NCBI GenBank assembly: GCA_013407085.1
Contig: JACCGJ010000323.1
Span: 29,700 to 93,699 of the forward strand
DNA from: Atriophallophorus winterbourni
Lineage: Eukaryota; Platyhelminthes; Trematoda; Plagiorchiida; Microphallidae
Reading direction: 5' to 3'
Length of the DNA: 64,000 bases
Part shown: positions 43,685 to 54,829 of the stretch, piece by piece
Numbering within the stretch: the first letter of the stretch is position 1
Layout of the letters: every line of letters starts with the position of its first letter
Notes under the pieces: model-generated
Database searches by the model: none
The model's input: only the letters and a program-made list of their open reading frames with translations
What the model was told of the DNA's origin: nothing
Position numbers and translations under genes: made by a program

Positions 43685-46600
43685 TCAGACAGGAGAAAGA
43701 GAGAGTTTGGAATTTGGTACAGCCGAAACGGAAGGTTTTTCTTCTCTGGATTGGAAAAAAGTGTAATTCAAAACAATATGATTAATGCCTTGTAATCTAG
43801 GGTCGTTGGCATATTCTGGATCCAAGAAAAAGAACACAGGCATGTCGACCTGTAATCAAAAAGTATGAGGAGAGAGAGTGAGAAAAGGATTAAGCAATCG
43901 TTAGCAGATGGACGGAAGTAAAAAAACGTTTGACAACTTGAGACATCATCCCCATTCTCGATAGCATTACATCGGTGCTTAACTGCCATACAAAGATAAC
44001 AAGTTGAAAAAACTAACTAACAAAATAAGACATGATGTGAACTAAAAAGCTACTCAACAGACATGTTGGGATTGAAGCAAGGGTTGTGAACGAGCATAGC
44101 GAGATCAGCATCTTGCCCGAAATTTTTGGCCTCCTTCGATCGATGTCGACCATGGATGTAGATCACAATTGAATGAATTTTCATGTTTTACAGCTTTTTG
44201 AATGACTAAACAGTCCGATTCGGGAGGAACAATCTCTCCCGCAGCGCTGACAGCGAAAGTCAGAACTCGGTTGTATTGCATCAGTTGCACGCCGGCGGCG
44301 TGATCTGCGTTCAGCAGCCAAGAGCTGTATCTGCTCTTCCCCAGCTTGCAGACGACGCTTCACACAGTGCGTTGAATGTAAGCGGTCAAGAGCAAGTTCT
44401 TTCCAACTTGCCGGGGCAATGCCAAGCGCTTTATTATGACTTTTGCAAACGTCTTTGTACCGCAAGTGCGGTTTGCCCAATGGTCGACTTCCTAATTGCA
44501 ACTCACCGTAAAGTAGATCTTTCGGAATACGACCATATTCCATTTTGTAGACATGACCAAGCCATCGCAGGCGGCGCTATCGCAATAGGGTGAACATGCT
44601 CTGTAGACCAGCTTTTGAAAGCACTTTAGCATTAGTCACTCTGTCCATCCACGATATGTTCAAGATACGACGGATGCTTCGTAGATGGAAAGCATTCAGC
44701 TTCCGTTCGTGTCTTGCGTGGGTGGCCCAGGTTTCACTGCCGTATAGTAAAGCATTTAGTACGCACGCGCTGTATACCATCATCTTTGTTTTTACAGTCA
44801 GCTTGCGGTTACCCCAAACACGAGAGTTCAATCGGGACAAAATGACAGCTGCTCTGCCAATCCGCTTATCAATCTCCGTGTCTAGCGAGAGGTTATCCGC
44901 AATGGTTGAACCAAGATATGTGAAATTATTTCCCATTTATCGTAAACACCGAAACGGGATGTCAAGTGAGGCGATTTTAAAGCTCCAATGTTGAAGATGA
45001 ACGCGTAATGGAGATGAAAGCAAGATCTAGGGTTGCGCACCCAATGACCTTGCAAAGTTAAGAGGAAATTGTTACAAGTCAAACAGAAAATAGAAGAAAC
45101 AACAACAAAAGTGGGTTGTAATAAGATACAGGTGTCAACGGAGTAATAACGCGAATGCAGATGTGGTAGAGACTTGGCTTTTATTTCATTGCGATTATTT
45201 CTGTCTTCCATAACACAAAATCGCTATAAATGATATTGCGGAGGAGTGCAGAGCACTAGCGATGATTGCGAATTACCAGCTTTTGGATGATACGCACAAC
45301 TAAAAGCAGGACGTAGTAATAGTCATGGTTGTATTGGTTTACTGACACTTAATCCCCAGGCATTTAACCCCCAAGTCACTTCATCCCCAGTTTGATAACT
45401 TCTGAAGAATGCAGAATACGTTCAAATGAATTTATTTAGCAGGAGAGATATGCAATTGATTTTAAAACGTCAATCTTTCCGTAGTTGAGTATCGCTGAAT
45501 TCCTCGAGATGCAACGAAAATTAAGTGAACTAGGGATAAAAGCAGACGATCATTTACGCCTTATGATTTTGCCATTGAATGATGTAGTCGACACATTTGA
45601 GATTTTAGCCGAATCTATGCCTCTTATATTGAACATAACTTTGTTCGAGGTCGACGAATTAGAGGTAAAATAGAAAACTTTGCACCAGTTATATTTCCAC
45701 CCGAATCCTGGAACAAGTATGAAGAGGCAAATAATGGTGTTGTCGGAACGAATAATACTGTAGAAGGCTGGCATCATGCACTACGGTCACTTTTTTCTTG
45801 CCAACATCCCACCATGTGGACATTTCTTAACGGTTTGCAAAAGGATTGCCGGCAGCCATACTGCCTCTGTTCTTCAAGCTAGTTTGGGNNNNNNNNNNNN
45901 NNNNNNNNNNNNNNNNNNNNNNNNNNNNNNNNNNNNNNNNNNNNNNNNNNNNNNNNNNNNNNNNNNNNNNNNNNNNNNNNNNNNNNNNNNNNNNNNNNNN
46001 NNNNNNNNNNNNNNNNNNNNNNNNNNNNNNNNNNNNNNNNNNNNNNNNNNNNNNNNNNNNNNNNNNNNNNNNNNNNNNNNNNNNNNNNNNNNNNNNNNNN
46101 NNNNNNNNNNNNNNNNNNNNNNNNNNNNNNNNNNNNNNNNNNNNNNNNNNNNNNNNNNNNNNNNNNNNNNNNNNNNNNNNNNNNNNNNNNNNNNNNNNNN
46201 NNNNNNNNNNNNNNNNNNNNNNNNNNNNNNNNNNNNNNNNNNNNNNNNNNNNNNNNNNNNNNNNNNNNNNNNNNNNNNNNNNNNNNNNNNNNNNNNNNNN
46301 NNNNNNNNNNNNNNNNNNNNNNNNNNNNNNNNNNNNNNNNNNNNNNNNNNNNNNNNNNNNNNNNNNNNNNNNNNNNNNNNNNNNNNNNNNNNNNNNNNNN
46401 NNNNNNNNNNNNNNNNNNNNNNNNNNNNNNNNNNNNNNNNNNNNNNNNNNNNNNNNNNNNNNNNNNNNNNNNNNNNNNNNNNNNNNNNNNNNNNNNNNNN
46501 NNNNNNNNNNNNNNNNNNNNNNNNNNNNNNNNNNNNNNNNNNNNNNNNNNNNNNNNNNNNNNNNNNNNNNNNNNNNNNNNNNNNNNNNNNNNNNNNNNNN

Positions 46601-49600
46601 NNNNNNNNNNNNNNNNNNNNNNNNNNNNNNNNNNNNNNNNNNNNNNNNNNNNNNNNNNNNNNNNNNNNNNNNNNNNNNNNNNNNNNNNNNNNNNNNNNNN
46701 NNNNNNNNNNNNNNNNNNNNNNNNNNNNNNNNNNNNNNNNNNNNNNNNNNNNNNNNNNNNNNNNNNNNNNNNNNNNNNNNNNNNNNNNNNNNNNNNNNNN
46801 NNNNNNNNNNNNNNNNNNNNNNNNNNNNNNNNNNNNNNNNNNNNNNNNNNNNNNNNNNNNNNNNNNNNNNNNNNNNNNNNNNNNNNNNGAAGGATGACAC
46901 ATCATCATGGGATGCTACGTGAACACTATTCGCGTGTATAGCAATCGATCAAGCATCAGCAGGACCCCCAAAGAAGCACTCTGCACAAGAGTAAGAGATA
47001 CCGTTATCGGAAATGAGAAACATGGACAAAAATAAAACATCATACCGACCTGTTCGTGCGGGTTAAGCCGCTGTTCCTCAAAACAGAAACACTGGAAAAA
47101 GAACAAAAAATTATGTGAGATGTCAATGTCATGATTTTTGAAATTCCAACACGGCAAACAGATTACAGTGATTGAAGATCAGCCAAAGTGAAGGCACGGG
47201 GAGTGCAGTTTTTAATGACCTTCGTAGATGACTGATATAAAATTATTCAAAACTATTTCAGCGGTGGTCTTCGCACACACGCTTCTTAACGAAATCAGAC
47301 AGTTGAAAGCGAAAAGTAAACTTTACACATCAATCAAAGGAAGTTAACAACATCAACGCTATCGAACTAAACGGCGACCAAGTCCAACGTCTGGCCTGCA
47401 CGAGTGGTTCCCCGATCCCAGCGGAACTGCTTCTACCAACAGGAGATGGGGCGAGTGACTGGCGCCTGAAAACCAGTTTGCTTCGGGCAGATGGAGCTCG
47501 TTAGCCTGGGAGGGCATTTCATCTAAGGAAAGGGAAACCCTGATTTTAAACCTCCGCTGCCTTGAGGGATACCCGATCGCGGGAAAGGCTTCGGGAGAAA
47601 ACCCTGAGGAAAAACCTGGAACAGAGTCTGGTAGACGGTTAGTTGGTGCACACCACCTGTTTCTGGCAACTCCCTGCTGCCTTGCAGGTCACACTTGGTT
47701 GTGCACAGGCTAGAGAAGCTGACTCGAACAAACGCCGAGTGGTGCTGGGGACACCGCTTTGTACCTAAATTCCCAAGACTCTTCATTGAAGCCGACTCAT
47801 CCACCAGAAGATAGTCGCACAAAAGTAAAAGTAAAGTAAACGACAATGCCTAGTCAATAACGGATATGTTTCCCTCCTTCAGTCGCTGTTGACCATGGAT
47901 GTACACAACAAGAGAATGATGGTTACAGGCTCCAGTTTCAAATGATAAAACAGTCCGATTCGAGATGAAAAATCTCTCCCGCACTGATCACAGTGATAGG
48001 CAGTATTCGGTCAATGAGCGGCAATGGTACACTGTTGGCGAGCCCTACGTTCAACAGCGATTGCCAGGTACTTATACACTAACGATGTAATCTCGCAGGA
48101 ATCTTTTCGAGAGGTGAGAGGCTACGTGAATAGATTTCTGTGGAGACCATGAAGATTAGTTGTTGTAGTACACTACCATGTCTATACTTACTTTACTTTT
48201 GTGCGACTATCTCCTCCTGGAGGATGAGTCGGCTTCAATGAAGGGTCTTGGGAATTTGGGTACAAAGCGGCGTCCCCAGCACCACTCGGCGTTTGTTCGA
48301 GTCAGCTTCTCTAGCCGTTGCACAACCAAGTGCGACCTGCAAGGCAGCAGGGAGTTGCCAGAAAGAGGTGGTCTACCAGATTCTGTTCCAGATTTTTCCT
48401 CAGGGTTTTCTCCCGAAGTATTTCCCGCGATCGGGTATCCCGCAAGGCAGCGGAGGTCGAAAATCAGGATTTTCATTCCCTTAGATGAAATGCCCTCCCA
48501 GGCTAACGAGGTCCATTTGCCTGAAGTAAACTGGTTTTCAGGCGCCAGTCACTTGCCTGTCTATCCGTCTCACCAGTCAATTGTAGACAACAAAATCAAC
48601 TACGGAAATCTTGCAAAAAGACCCCAAACCTGCAATACCTGTATTTTGTTGAAGTACTTGGCGGCATCCGGGGGAACCACGCTGTACGTTGCGATACCCA
48701 CGATGGGACGATCGGTTGGATTCTCGGCTGAGTAGAACGCCAGTGCGGTTTCACCCGGAGCCACTTTGACCTGAAACACAATCGAAGTCATCCACGTAAC
48801 GGATTAAAAGTACAAATGGATTGTGTGTGTGTGTGTATGATGGTTTACTGACACTTAATCCCCAGTTTGATAACATCTGAAGAACGCAGAATACGTTTAA
48901 ATGAATTTATTTAGCAGGAGAGATATGCCATTGAGTTGAGTATCGCTGAATTGCTCGAGATGTCCTGGCGCATATCACAGCATACTTCTTCTTCTGTTTG
49001 ATATGAAACCCAGCACTTGCTTGAATAACAGAGGCCGTATGTTGTCGGCAATCCTTTCGCAAACCGTTAAGAAATGCCTACATGGTGCGGATTAAGTGAC
49101 TGAAGATTAATTGACTGGCGATTAAGTGACCGGCCACCATGTATGATATCTATACACAAGCCTACATTTAGACAATGTGCCACATAGTCAGGTTGTTTGA
49201 GCATAGACAGATGGAAAAATGGCAGAGAGTCTAGTGTGTTTCCGCATGTAGCGCAGTGCATCTGGTAATTCAATGTAGCAGGGTGTTACCTGCGCAGTTC
49301 GGAAATGTTGCGAAATTGTATATTGTGCATATCTATTGTAAATGCTGAACTGCTCGTGTGGCACACATTACATTGGCCGCACCACGCGAAAATTGGAAAA
49401 GCGAAAGTCTGAATATTGTCTGATTTATTAAAACGAGAATTGTCCCAGGAAAGGGAATGGTCTGAAAGCAAAAGCATCGTCCAGTCAAAGTGCTGCACAG
49501 TCAACGAGTGTACGTGGGGGGGTAAGATACTGTCAGGTTACCAAGGCATAGACAGGAAGGTGAATAAATTATCCTAGCCCATCTGGCGCACACATGTCGC

Positions 49601-52488
49601 TGAGTGAAACTGGAGGATGAGTACTCTGTGGTTTACAGGGTTGCCCACAACGTGTCACGAAGACTTGTCTGCAGCATGTTGAGAATAGCTGAGGCGAGAT
49701 CGAAGTTATATGTGGAGTAACAATTAGGCATGTGGGCCGCTGTGTCAACTGACCTTGACCGTGTTCACTTGTATTAGATTGATGTGGATACACACTAGTA
49801 GGAAAATCGACCACTGATCCTGGCCATTCCCAAGAGACGTGACAGCGTAGGCGTACTGTAGGCTGTTTAGTGATAAGGTCAAATCAGTGGTTGATCACTA
49901 CTTAATCAGGTTCCCTGTCCTGACTATCACCCTTGGTGTGACGAAGCTTCTGCGTCACAAGTGAAACGATACCCAAAAACTGCTCTGACCGATTTGCATT
50001 ATGAATACACGAACGGTCCCAACCATATTCCAATCGATTGCTTGTCTGGGGCAATTTGAGAATAGCTGAGGTGAGTTCGAAATTATAAGTGTAGTAACAA
50101 TTAGCTCGTGATCTCTTATTAACCTAACCCAGATCATTATCAACCCAACTAGTTTAAGCATCATCACGTGATATTTATTTCCCTTTTAAAGCGTGTCTTG
50201 TAGAGCTTGTTGTGAAATAACGAAAAATATCGAGATTCCGATATAACTAAACCACGGAATCAACGACAATTCAGTATGATAAACCTCACAAGAAAACGAA
50301 CAAAACACCACGCACGAATTGTTGAAGAGGTTTGAAATGCCACGGTATGTTTGAATTGGTGTCGGCCGAAAAGTGTACCAGAATCGATCGGTCCTTCACC
50401 GGCTGCATGTTTTTGATCAGATCAGTTTTCGCTCGGGCAAATTCACTGTTCATTCCCACCCCGGTTTTCTAAGAGAACGGAACAAGAAAGATGCTTAGAT
50501 TTAGCACGGTAAATGCAGAAATTCGAGTCATAGTGAGGATAGATCGTTTAGACGGTTTTATAAAGCCACAGGGATTCACAGAACCAACTCTAGTACTCTA
50601 AAGTGATTCAGGCATCACTCTTTGTTTTAGGCTGCAGCGATCCCATCTGAGACTACGGTTGCTATACTCTTTGCACTTGGACACGATGATGACGTAGGTG
50701 GAGCGCTAATCGCGCGCTTCCTGTTGATATGAAGAACTCCACTCTCCGGCAAAACACAAGAGCAGACAGCGCCGAGAAGACCGACTGTAACGAGAGCACC
50801 CTCCTGACGAATAAAACAAGCCAGATTACCTGATCGACCAAAGCCGCAACGGAGAGAAGTTGTTGCCAAGGTACAGAATGGCTTACCTCCAGATTGAGGT
50901 CGCAGAGGCATCAAGAGAGCTATTAACCATCAACACTCAACGTGGGCTCTTCCAGTGATCAGGATGCGCATGCGCTTGAAACAGTGGAAGAATGGTAAAG
51001 AAGAATTGCGTTTATATGCCACTGTTGGATGAGACTGACACAACCAGCCTGTGCAATCATATATAGAATGGATTAAACGAAGCTCCTCAGTTGTATGTAT
51101 TTCCATCACACACACCCAACGACCGGCTTCGTGCTGTTTGCACTCGTCAGGTAAAGACAGTAAGATCAGGATGCGCATGCGCTTGAAACAGTGGACGAAT
51201 GGTAAACAAGATTTGCGTTTATATGCCACTGTTGGATGAGACTGACACAACCAGCCTGTGCAATCATATATAGAATGGATTAAACAAAGCTCCTCAGTTG
51301 TATATATTTCCATCACACACACACCCAACGACCGGCTTCATGCTGTTTGCACTAGTCGGGTAGCGATAGTACAATTAGCATGCGCATAACTTGAAATAGC
51401 GGAGAAATGGAAAACTGAGATCGCAAACCACTATGTGGGTCTTAGAGGTGATTTGATACTTATGTTCAATATACTGCATACTCCCAACCATCCCCTAAAT
51501 CAACTATTCACGCGACTACCACGCAGAACCAGCCGGAGTCACGACTATACAGTACATATTCCTGACTCGAGACTGAACTGTCGAAGGTACTTTTATTCTG
51601 TACGTGTATGCTTTACCTGGAACTGCCTACCTTGTAATGTTGCACATTCACCCAACTTGGATATATTCAAATCGGATTTGGACAATTTCATGTTGACCAA
51701 TCCAAACATTGAAACAATATATTCTGCATCATAAAGCTTTGAACCAATGCATCCAAGTAAACTATACATATTTACCCTATCAAACCGGTTGAAAACAATT
51801 TTCTGCTCTATGTATTTTTACGTGATTCCTGAACTAATCAGTAGGCAAACAAACCCCGTTTTACTACCTATGTTATTTGTAATTCGCATATTATTCTGTG
51901 GTTTTTGTAAAGCTATGTGCTTTTTGGACCATTGAATTGAATTGAATTGAATTGAATTGTGGGTGGGTACATGTGATTGAAGAGGTTGCTCGTGCTGGAC
52001 TTACCCAACAATGGCTTACACGTTCATAATCTTGATTTATCTTCAAAAAAGCTAGTTATGCAACCAAGAGCAATGACTGGAAAATGCTGGGTATTGGAGA
52101 TTCAACCGAATGTGAAATTTCGAAAGAATACGTTGCACATCGAGTCCCATCATCCTAATCACAGTCAGCAATACCTCGATAACACATATACAATTACAAG
52201 AGGGAATTATGCTTGCAAGGAGAAGGGGAACAAACTTTGCTCTTGGCACACAAGCAAGTAATGTGAATGATAGACGAGGCGCGAGCCGGAACTCACCCGA
52301 CAGAAGACACGATAAAGCGGGAACCCAGCGTATCCGAATCCAAGCATACCTATACCCGTGGCCAAAAGATAATTTAAACGGCTACGTTGACGCAATTCTT
52401 CTTGCTTTCGGGTGAAAAACCCGCGAGTACATTTGATCCCGACTATGGGACTATGGGAGCAAATTAGCCGCGGAGATCCCAGCAGCAT
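43685..52488 (-). CDS. COX11: Cytochrome c oxidase assembly protein COX11
   Basis: Five minus-strand exons, all phase 0: 52488-52297, 50468-50316, 48770-48639, 47091-47050, 43849-43685; 227 residues. COX11 is an inner-membrane copper chaperone that helps insert CuB into subunit COX1. Residues 1-37 form a basic mitochondrial targeting region, 38-59 a transmembrane helix (LLATGIGMLGFGYAGFPLY) followed by conserved Cys63. The intermembrane-space domain includes KTGVGMN, VKDRSILVHFSADTNSNIPW, VAPGETALAFYSAENPTDRP, the copper-binding CFCF (160-163, exon 4) with EEQRLNPHEQ, and VDMPVFFFLDPEYANDPR with LNYTFFQS in exon 5. It is slightly short against animal relatives (~250-275), mostly at the N-terminus. 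Exon 4 is only 42 bp and its donor (GTCGGT) is weak. Intron 4 contains the assembly gap; introns also hold LINE, MULE and family B/D repeats. Confidence 0.95.
44118..44940 (-). mobile_element. RTE-like LINE 3' end with C2H2 finger
   Basis: Best copy of the C-terminal region: open blocks 44936-44577 (FTYLGSTIADNLSLDTEIDK, KLNAFHLRSIRRILNISWMD) and 44543-44181 (MEYGRIPKDLLYGELQLGSR, HNKALGIAPASWKELALDR) ending CQRCGRDCSSRIGLFSH. The latter fits a C2H2-type finger, a known C-terminal feature of some invertebrate RTE-like proteins. The 3' end is ATCGATCGAAGGAGGCC. 5' truncated; lies in COX11 intron 4. Confidence 0.9.
44941..45335. other. COX11 intron 4, unannotated
   Basis: No feature recognised between the LINE and the MULE terminus. 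Confidence 0.35.
45336..45888 (+). mobile_element. MULE-type DNA transposon remnant
   Basis: Starts with the 24-bp terminus GGTTTACTGACACTTAATCC... shared with 48842 and (inverted) 60421-60444. It then reads transposase remnants: EMQRKLSELGIKAD, PLNDVVDTFEILAESMP, EGWHHALRS-like and WTFLNGLQKD, the order of a Mutator-like (MULE) transposase C-terminal half in several frames. Runs into the assembly gap, so its right end is not visible. Confidence 0.75.
45889..46888. other. Assembly gap (1000 N)
   Basis: Exactly 1000 N, probably a placeholder length. It interrupts the MULE remnant and COX11 intron 4; all COX11 coding exons are outside it. Confidence 0.98.
47380..47840 (+). repeat. Family D dispersed repeat
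   Basis: About 460 bp. Shares GGGAGGGCATTTCATCTAAG, the ACCCGATCGCGG block, the GACTCGAACAAACGCCGAGT block and AGATAGTCGCAC with 48177-48590, 55835-56330, 58445-58860 and 62865-62935. The 3' end has an AAAGT-type tail (AAAAGTAAAAGTAAAGTAAA), as in retroposed elements. The minus strand stays open for ~100 codons in three copies. Confidence 0.8.
47872..48070 (-). mobile_element. RTE-like LINE 3' end fragment
   Basis: Minus-strand LINE terminus, diverged: TCAGTCGCTGTTGACCATGG end, GTCCGATTCGAGATG finger region. Lies in COX11 intron 3. Confidence 0.65.
48177..48590 (-). repeat. Family D dispersed repeat
   Basis: Opposite in orientation to 47380-47840, with the tail (read on the plus strand as CTTACTTTACTTTTG) at its left end. 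The plus strand is open from 48178 for 185 codons, but the last part of that frame is antisense COX11 exon 3. Confidence 0.8.
48818..48841. repeat. (TG)n microsatellite
   Basis: Short TG run that merges into the TGTATGAT target duplication of the adjacent MULE element. Confidence 0.8.
48842..49139. mobile_element. Non-autonomous MULE element
   Basis: About 298 bp, ends GGTTTACTGACACTTAATCC and its inverted counterpart CTGGCGATTAAGTGACCGGC (49115 onward). TGTATGAT occurs at 48834-48841 and 49140-49147, consistent with the 8-10-bp duplications of Mutator-like elements. Internally it retains a short piece of transposase reading (FLNGLRKDC, about 49050-49087, minus strand). Lies in COX11 intron 2. 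Confidence 0.75.
49140..49899. other. COX11 intron 2, unannotated
   Basis: GAGAATAGCTGAGGYGAG and GTAGTAACAATTAG recur at about 49680-49730 and 50050-50105, so part of this is a repeat of unknown type; nothing else recognised. Confidence 0.35.
49900..50160 (+). repeat. Penelope-like 3' region fragment
   Basis: CACCCTTGGTGTGACGAAGC, TGCGTCACAAGTGAAACGAT and ACTGCTCTGACCGATTTGCA match the 3' untranslated region of the Penelope-like element near 12170-12260. Confidence 0.6.
50935..51420 (-). repeat. Family B retrozyme-like tandem array
   Basis: About 2.3 tandem units: ATATGCCACTGTTGGATGAG occurs at 51014 and 51221, a 207-bp period with high identity between units. Two hammerhead regions lie at about 51114-51155 and 51324-51365 (minus strand). 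The first keeps CTGACGA, a perfect GTGC-AAACA-GCAC helix II and a GTC cut triplet; GAAA is GAAG and helix I is weakened. The second is more decayed. The array sits in COX11 intron 1, next to a CR1 fragment. Confidence 0.85.
51425..51960 (+). mobile_element. CR1-like LINE, 3' end with tandem tail
   Basis: Open 99-codon C-terminal block (GLRGDLILMFNILHTPNHPL, LNCRRYFYSVRV, HSPNLDIFKSDLDNFML), ~200 bp 3' UTR, then five to six GAATT units at about 51931-51958. Short tandem repeats at the 3' end are characteristic of CR1-clade elements. Very similar to 1312-1865. Confidence 0.9.
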
Positions 52489-52869
52489 GATTCAACGCGG
52501 GGAAAAGAATCTGGAAAAAACGCAAAGGCAAATTGAGAATGCGGCTTGTCAGGAGGACAGGTCCACAGGAGGCGGCGGGAATAAAAGAACCCACAAAAAT
52601 GGGAAATCTCAATAGAGGGATTGAGTTAAATCCTGAAGCAAAAGCTAATTTGGTAGGCTAGACTTTTTCATGCATTCATCGTTTCCAATAAAAATGTGAG
52701 GTAAAACCGCGAACCATGGATAAAACCACAATTCAATGCCAAATAACCGAGATAGAAAGCCTTATCGTCGAATCAACACTATTGCTGTTAAAATGTGAGA
52801 GAAATTCTAGAGAAGTAAATTTGTATCACAGCGAACAACTGCGATAGCGAGAATACAGTAGTGACTCGC

Positions 52870-53275
52870 TATCAGATTTAATCGGTGTTAGCTTATAGTG
52901 TATCGCATTGGAATACCTGACAATGAGACCAAATCGGTTGGACGACCACAACAGAAGTTGCAGGCTGCTTCTCGACTGGTCGGGCATATGACGCTACTCA
53001 AATGTGTCAATCTGGAGACACATTCATGAAGGCTTAATCGCGATCGGTCAAACGGTAGCCCAGGCCGTAAGGCATGAGACGACAATGGTGATTATCCTGG
53101 GTTCGAATCAGACCAGAGAAAAGATAGGCACTGCTGATGAGCTCAAATAAGAGCGAAACTCGAGTCCAGTGATTCAAATGTGGACCGTTGTGATAAACTT
53201 TGTGAATATTTCGAAGGACTTGGTACTGATGAGTAGTCGCCAAACATAATGAAATAACTCTCCAAACACTCGGGA
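52870..53275 (+). repeat. Family C hammerhead SINE, best full copy
   Basis: About 405 bp starting near CAGATTTAATCGG. A ~160-bp head (GGTTGGACGACCACAACAGA; CGACTGGTCGGGCATATGAC) precedes a tRNA-like part with A box GGTAGCCCAGGCCG at 53054-53067 and B box GGTTCGAATCA at 53100-53110, i.e. a candidate RNA polymerase III promoter. The hammerhead follows and the tail is CAAACATAATGAAATAACTC. The arrangement recalls schistosome SMalpha. It is followed directly by a second copy in the same orientation (409-bp period), making a head-to-tail dimer. Confidence 0.85.
53128..53171 (+). ncRNA. Hammerhead ribozyme, type I (family C)
   Basis: GCACTG, CTGATGA, GCTC-AAATAA-GAGC, GAAA, CTCGAG, GTC, CAGTG. The core and helix II are intact; helix I keeps 5 of 6 pairs because the final C is A. 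Confidence 0.85.
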
Positions 53276-53283
53276 ACAACAAT

Positions 53284-53668
53284 GCCCGTCAGATTTAATC
53301 GGTTACCTTACATTGTATCTGATGGGAAGACCTGACAAGGAGATCAGATCGGTTGGACGACCACAACAGATGTTGCTGGCTCCTTCTCGACTGGCTGAAT
53401 ATGGAATGCTACTCAAATCTCCCAGTCTAGAGAAGCATTCGTGAATGCTTTATCGGAATCGGTCAAATGGTGGAGGTTGCCCAGACCGTAGGGCGTGCGA
53501 TGACAATGGTCGGGGTTTCACGTCAGCGGAGGGTATGCAATGTTGATGAGAGCAAATAACACCGAAGCTCGACTTCTGTGCTTCCGTTATGGATCATTTT
53601 GATTAATTTTGGGAATATTGATGAGGGCTTTGCACTGATGTATAGTCATAAACATAAAGCCAAACGTG
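53284..53668 (+). repeat. Family C repeat, second tandem unit
   Basis: Head-to-tail neighbour of 52870-53275, more diverged. The hammerhead near 53535-53585 is dead (TTGATGAG, GAAG) and the B box has decayed. Confidence 0.8.
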
Positions 53669-54079
53669 TATCGAAATTAAACACTTGCGCATTCTAATTT
53701 GCACACTGGAGCTTTCCTGTTTCAAGCATTATTCAACCCTTTAGACACTCAGAAACATGAACATCTTGAGTCATTTTATTTACTTGATACATACCGTTGA
53801 TAAATTTTCTGGTTCCAAAGTTAAATTCCTTGTGAAGTATGGGAGAGCGCATAATTGTCGCATGAATGTGCGGCCTCTGAAAGTCAAATTACGATTCCAC
53901 GATTTAGCTGACACGCCGATTTGATGACGAAATTAACTTCACAAGATCGTATAGACCACCAAACTGAAGCTCACCATCGATGTTGGATTTATATATCCAC
54001 GTACAAATCATTGTGCAATAGCAAGGTGTAATTTCCGAACTTCTCGTTAAAGTCTTGTAAACACTTATTCCGTTTTTTT

Positions 54080-54465
54080 GCGACTACTCATCAGTACCAA
54101 GTCCTTCGAAATATTCACAAAGTTTATCACGACGTTCCACATTGGAAGCACTGGACTCGAGTTTCGCTCTTATTTGAGCTCATCAGCAGTGCATATCCTG
54201 TCTCGGGTCGGACTCGAACCCAGGACCTTCACCATTGTAGTCTCATGCCTTACGGCCTGAGCTAGCGTTCACCGTTTGACCGATCGCGATTTAGCCTTCA
54301 TGAATGTTTCTTCAGACTGGCACATTTGAGTAGCGTCATATGCCCGACCAGTCGAGAAGGAGCCAGCAACGTCTGTTGTGGCCGTCCAACCGATCTGATC
54401 TCCTTGTCAGGACTTCCCATCAGATACAGTGTAGGCTAACACCGATTAAATCTGACGGGCAGAAA
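54080..54465 (-). repeat. Family C hammerhead SINE, full copy
   Basis: Opposite orientation to the dimer at 52870-53668, ~410 bp away. Contains all parts: head (GACGGCCACAACAG on the minus strand), A-box-like GCTAGCTCAGGCCG, B box GGTTCGAGTCC (a near-perfect consensus), hammerhead and 3' tail. This is the least decayed member in the window. Confidence 0.85.
54148..54192 (-). ncRNA. Hammerhead ribozyme, type I (family C)
   Basis: Minus strand: GCACTG, CTGATGA, GCTC-AAATAA-GAGC, GAAA, CTCGAG, GTC, CAGTGC. Helix I is a perfect 6 bp, helix II 4 bp with canonical G-C closing, and every core residue is consensus. Confidence 0.9.
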
Positions 54466-54829
54466 ACTCTCACACCGGAAAGTGGTGGACTCTCTTTTGT
54501 GGTGTACCACCGAAAAAATCTGGACTTTTAATGGGCAAAATCGTCCCGCGTAAATTGAACTGAGGGTGTTGATCAGCTGCTCAGGAACGCGAGAGCTTGG
54601 AACATGACCACCAAGCGGTAGAGATTGGGTGTACCGATTCCAATAGTAAACAAGGCCCGGTGTCATCTGGATTCGTAAAACAAAGCTGATGACTTGCTTT
54701 TTAGTTGCGATACTGACAGAATATTGCAGAGCAAGCGTCGATTGCGGAAAGAGTGTTTCAAAACCGAACAACACAACGATCACCAAGTTTGGGAGATCGT
54801 TTGCCATAGTACTTTTTGGACAACATGGA

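Noticed and set aside
45776..46922. Long open frames across the N run
   Set aside because: They are artefacts of translating unknown bases.
46915..47157. 80-codon minus-strand frame read as one protein
   Set aside because: Only 47050-47091 is coding (COX11 exon 4); the flanks are intron, with splice sites on both sides.
52207..52415. Plus-strand open frame
   Set aside because: Antisense to COX11 exon 1 and its donor; no similarity of its own.
53054..53110. Functional tRNA gene
   Set aside because: A and B boxes are present, but no cloverleaf with acceptor stem and anticodon arm can be formed; it is the promoter part of the family C repeat.
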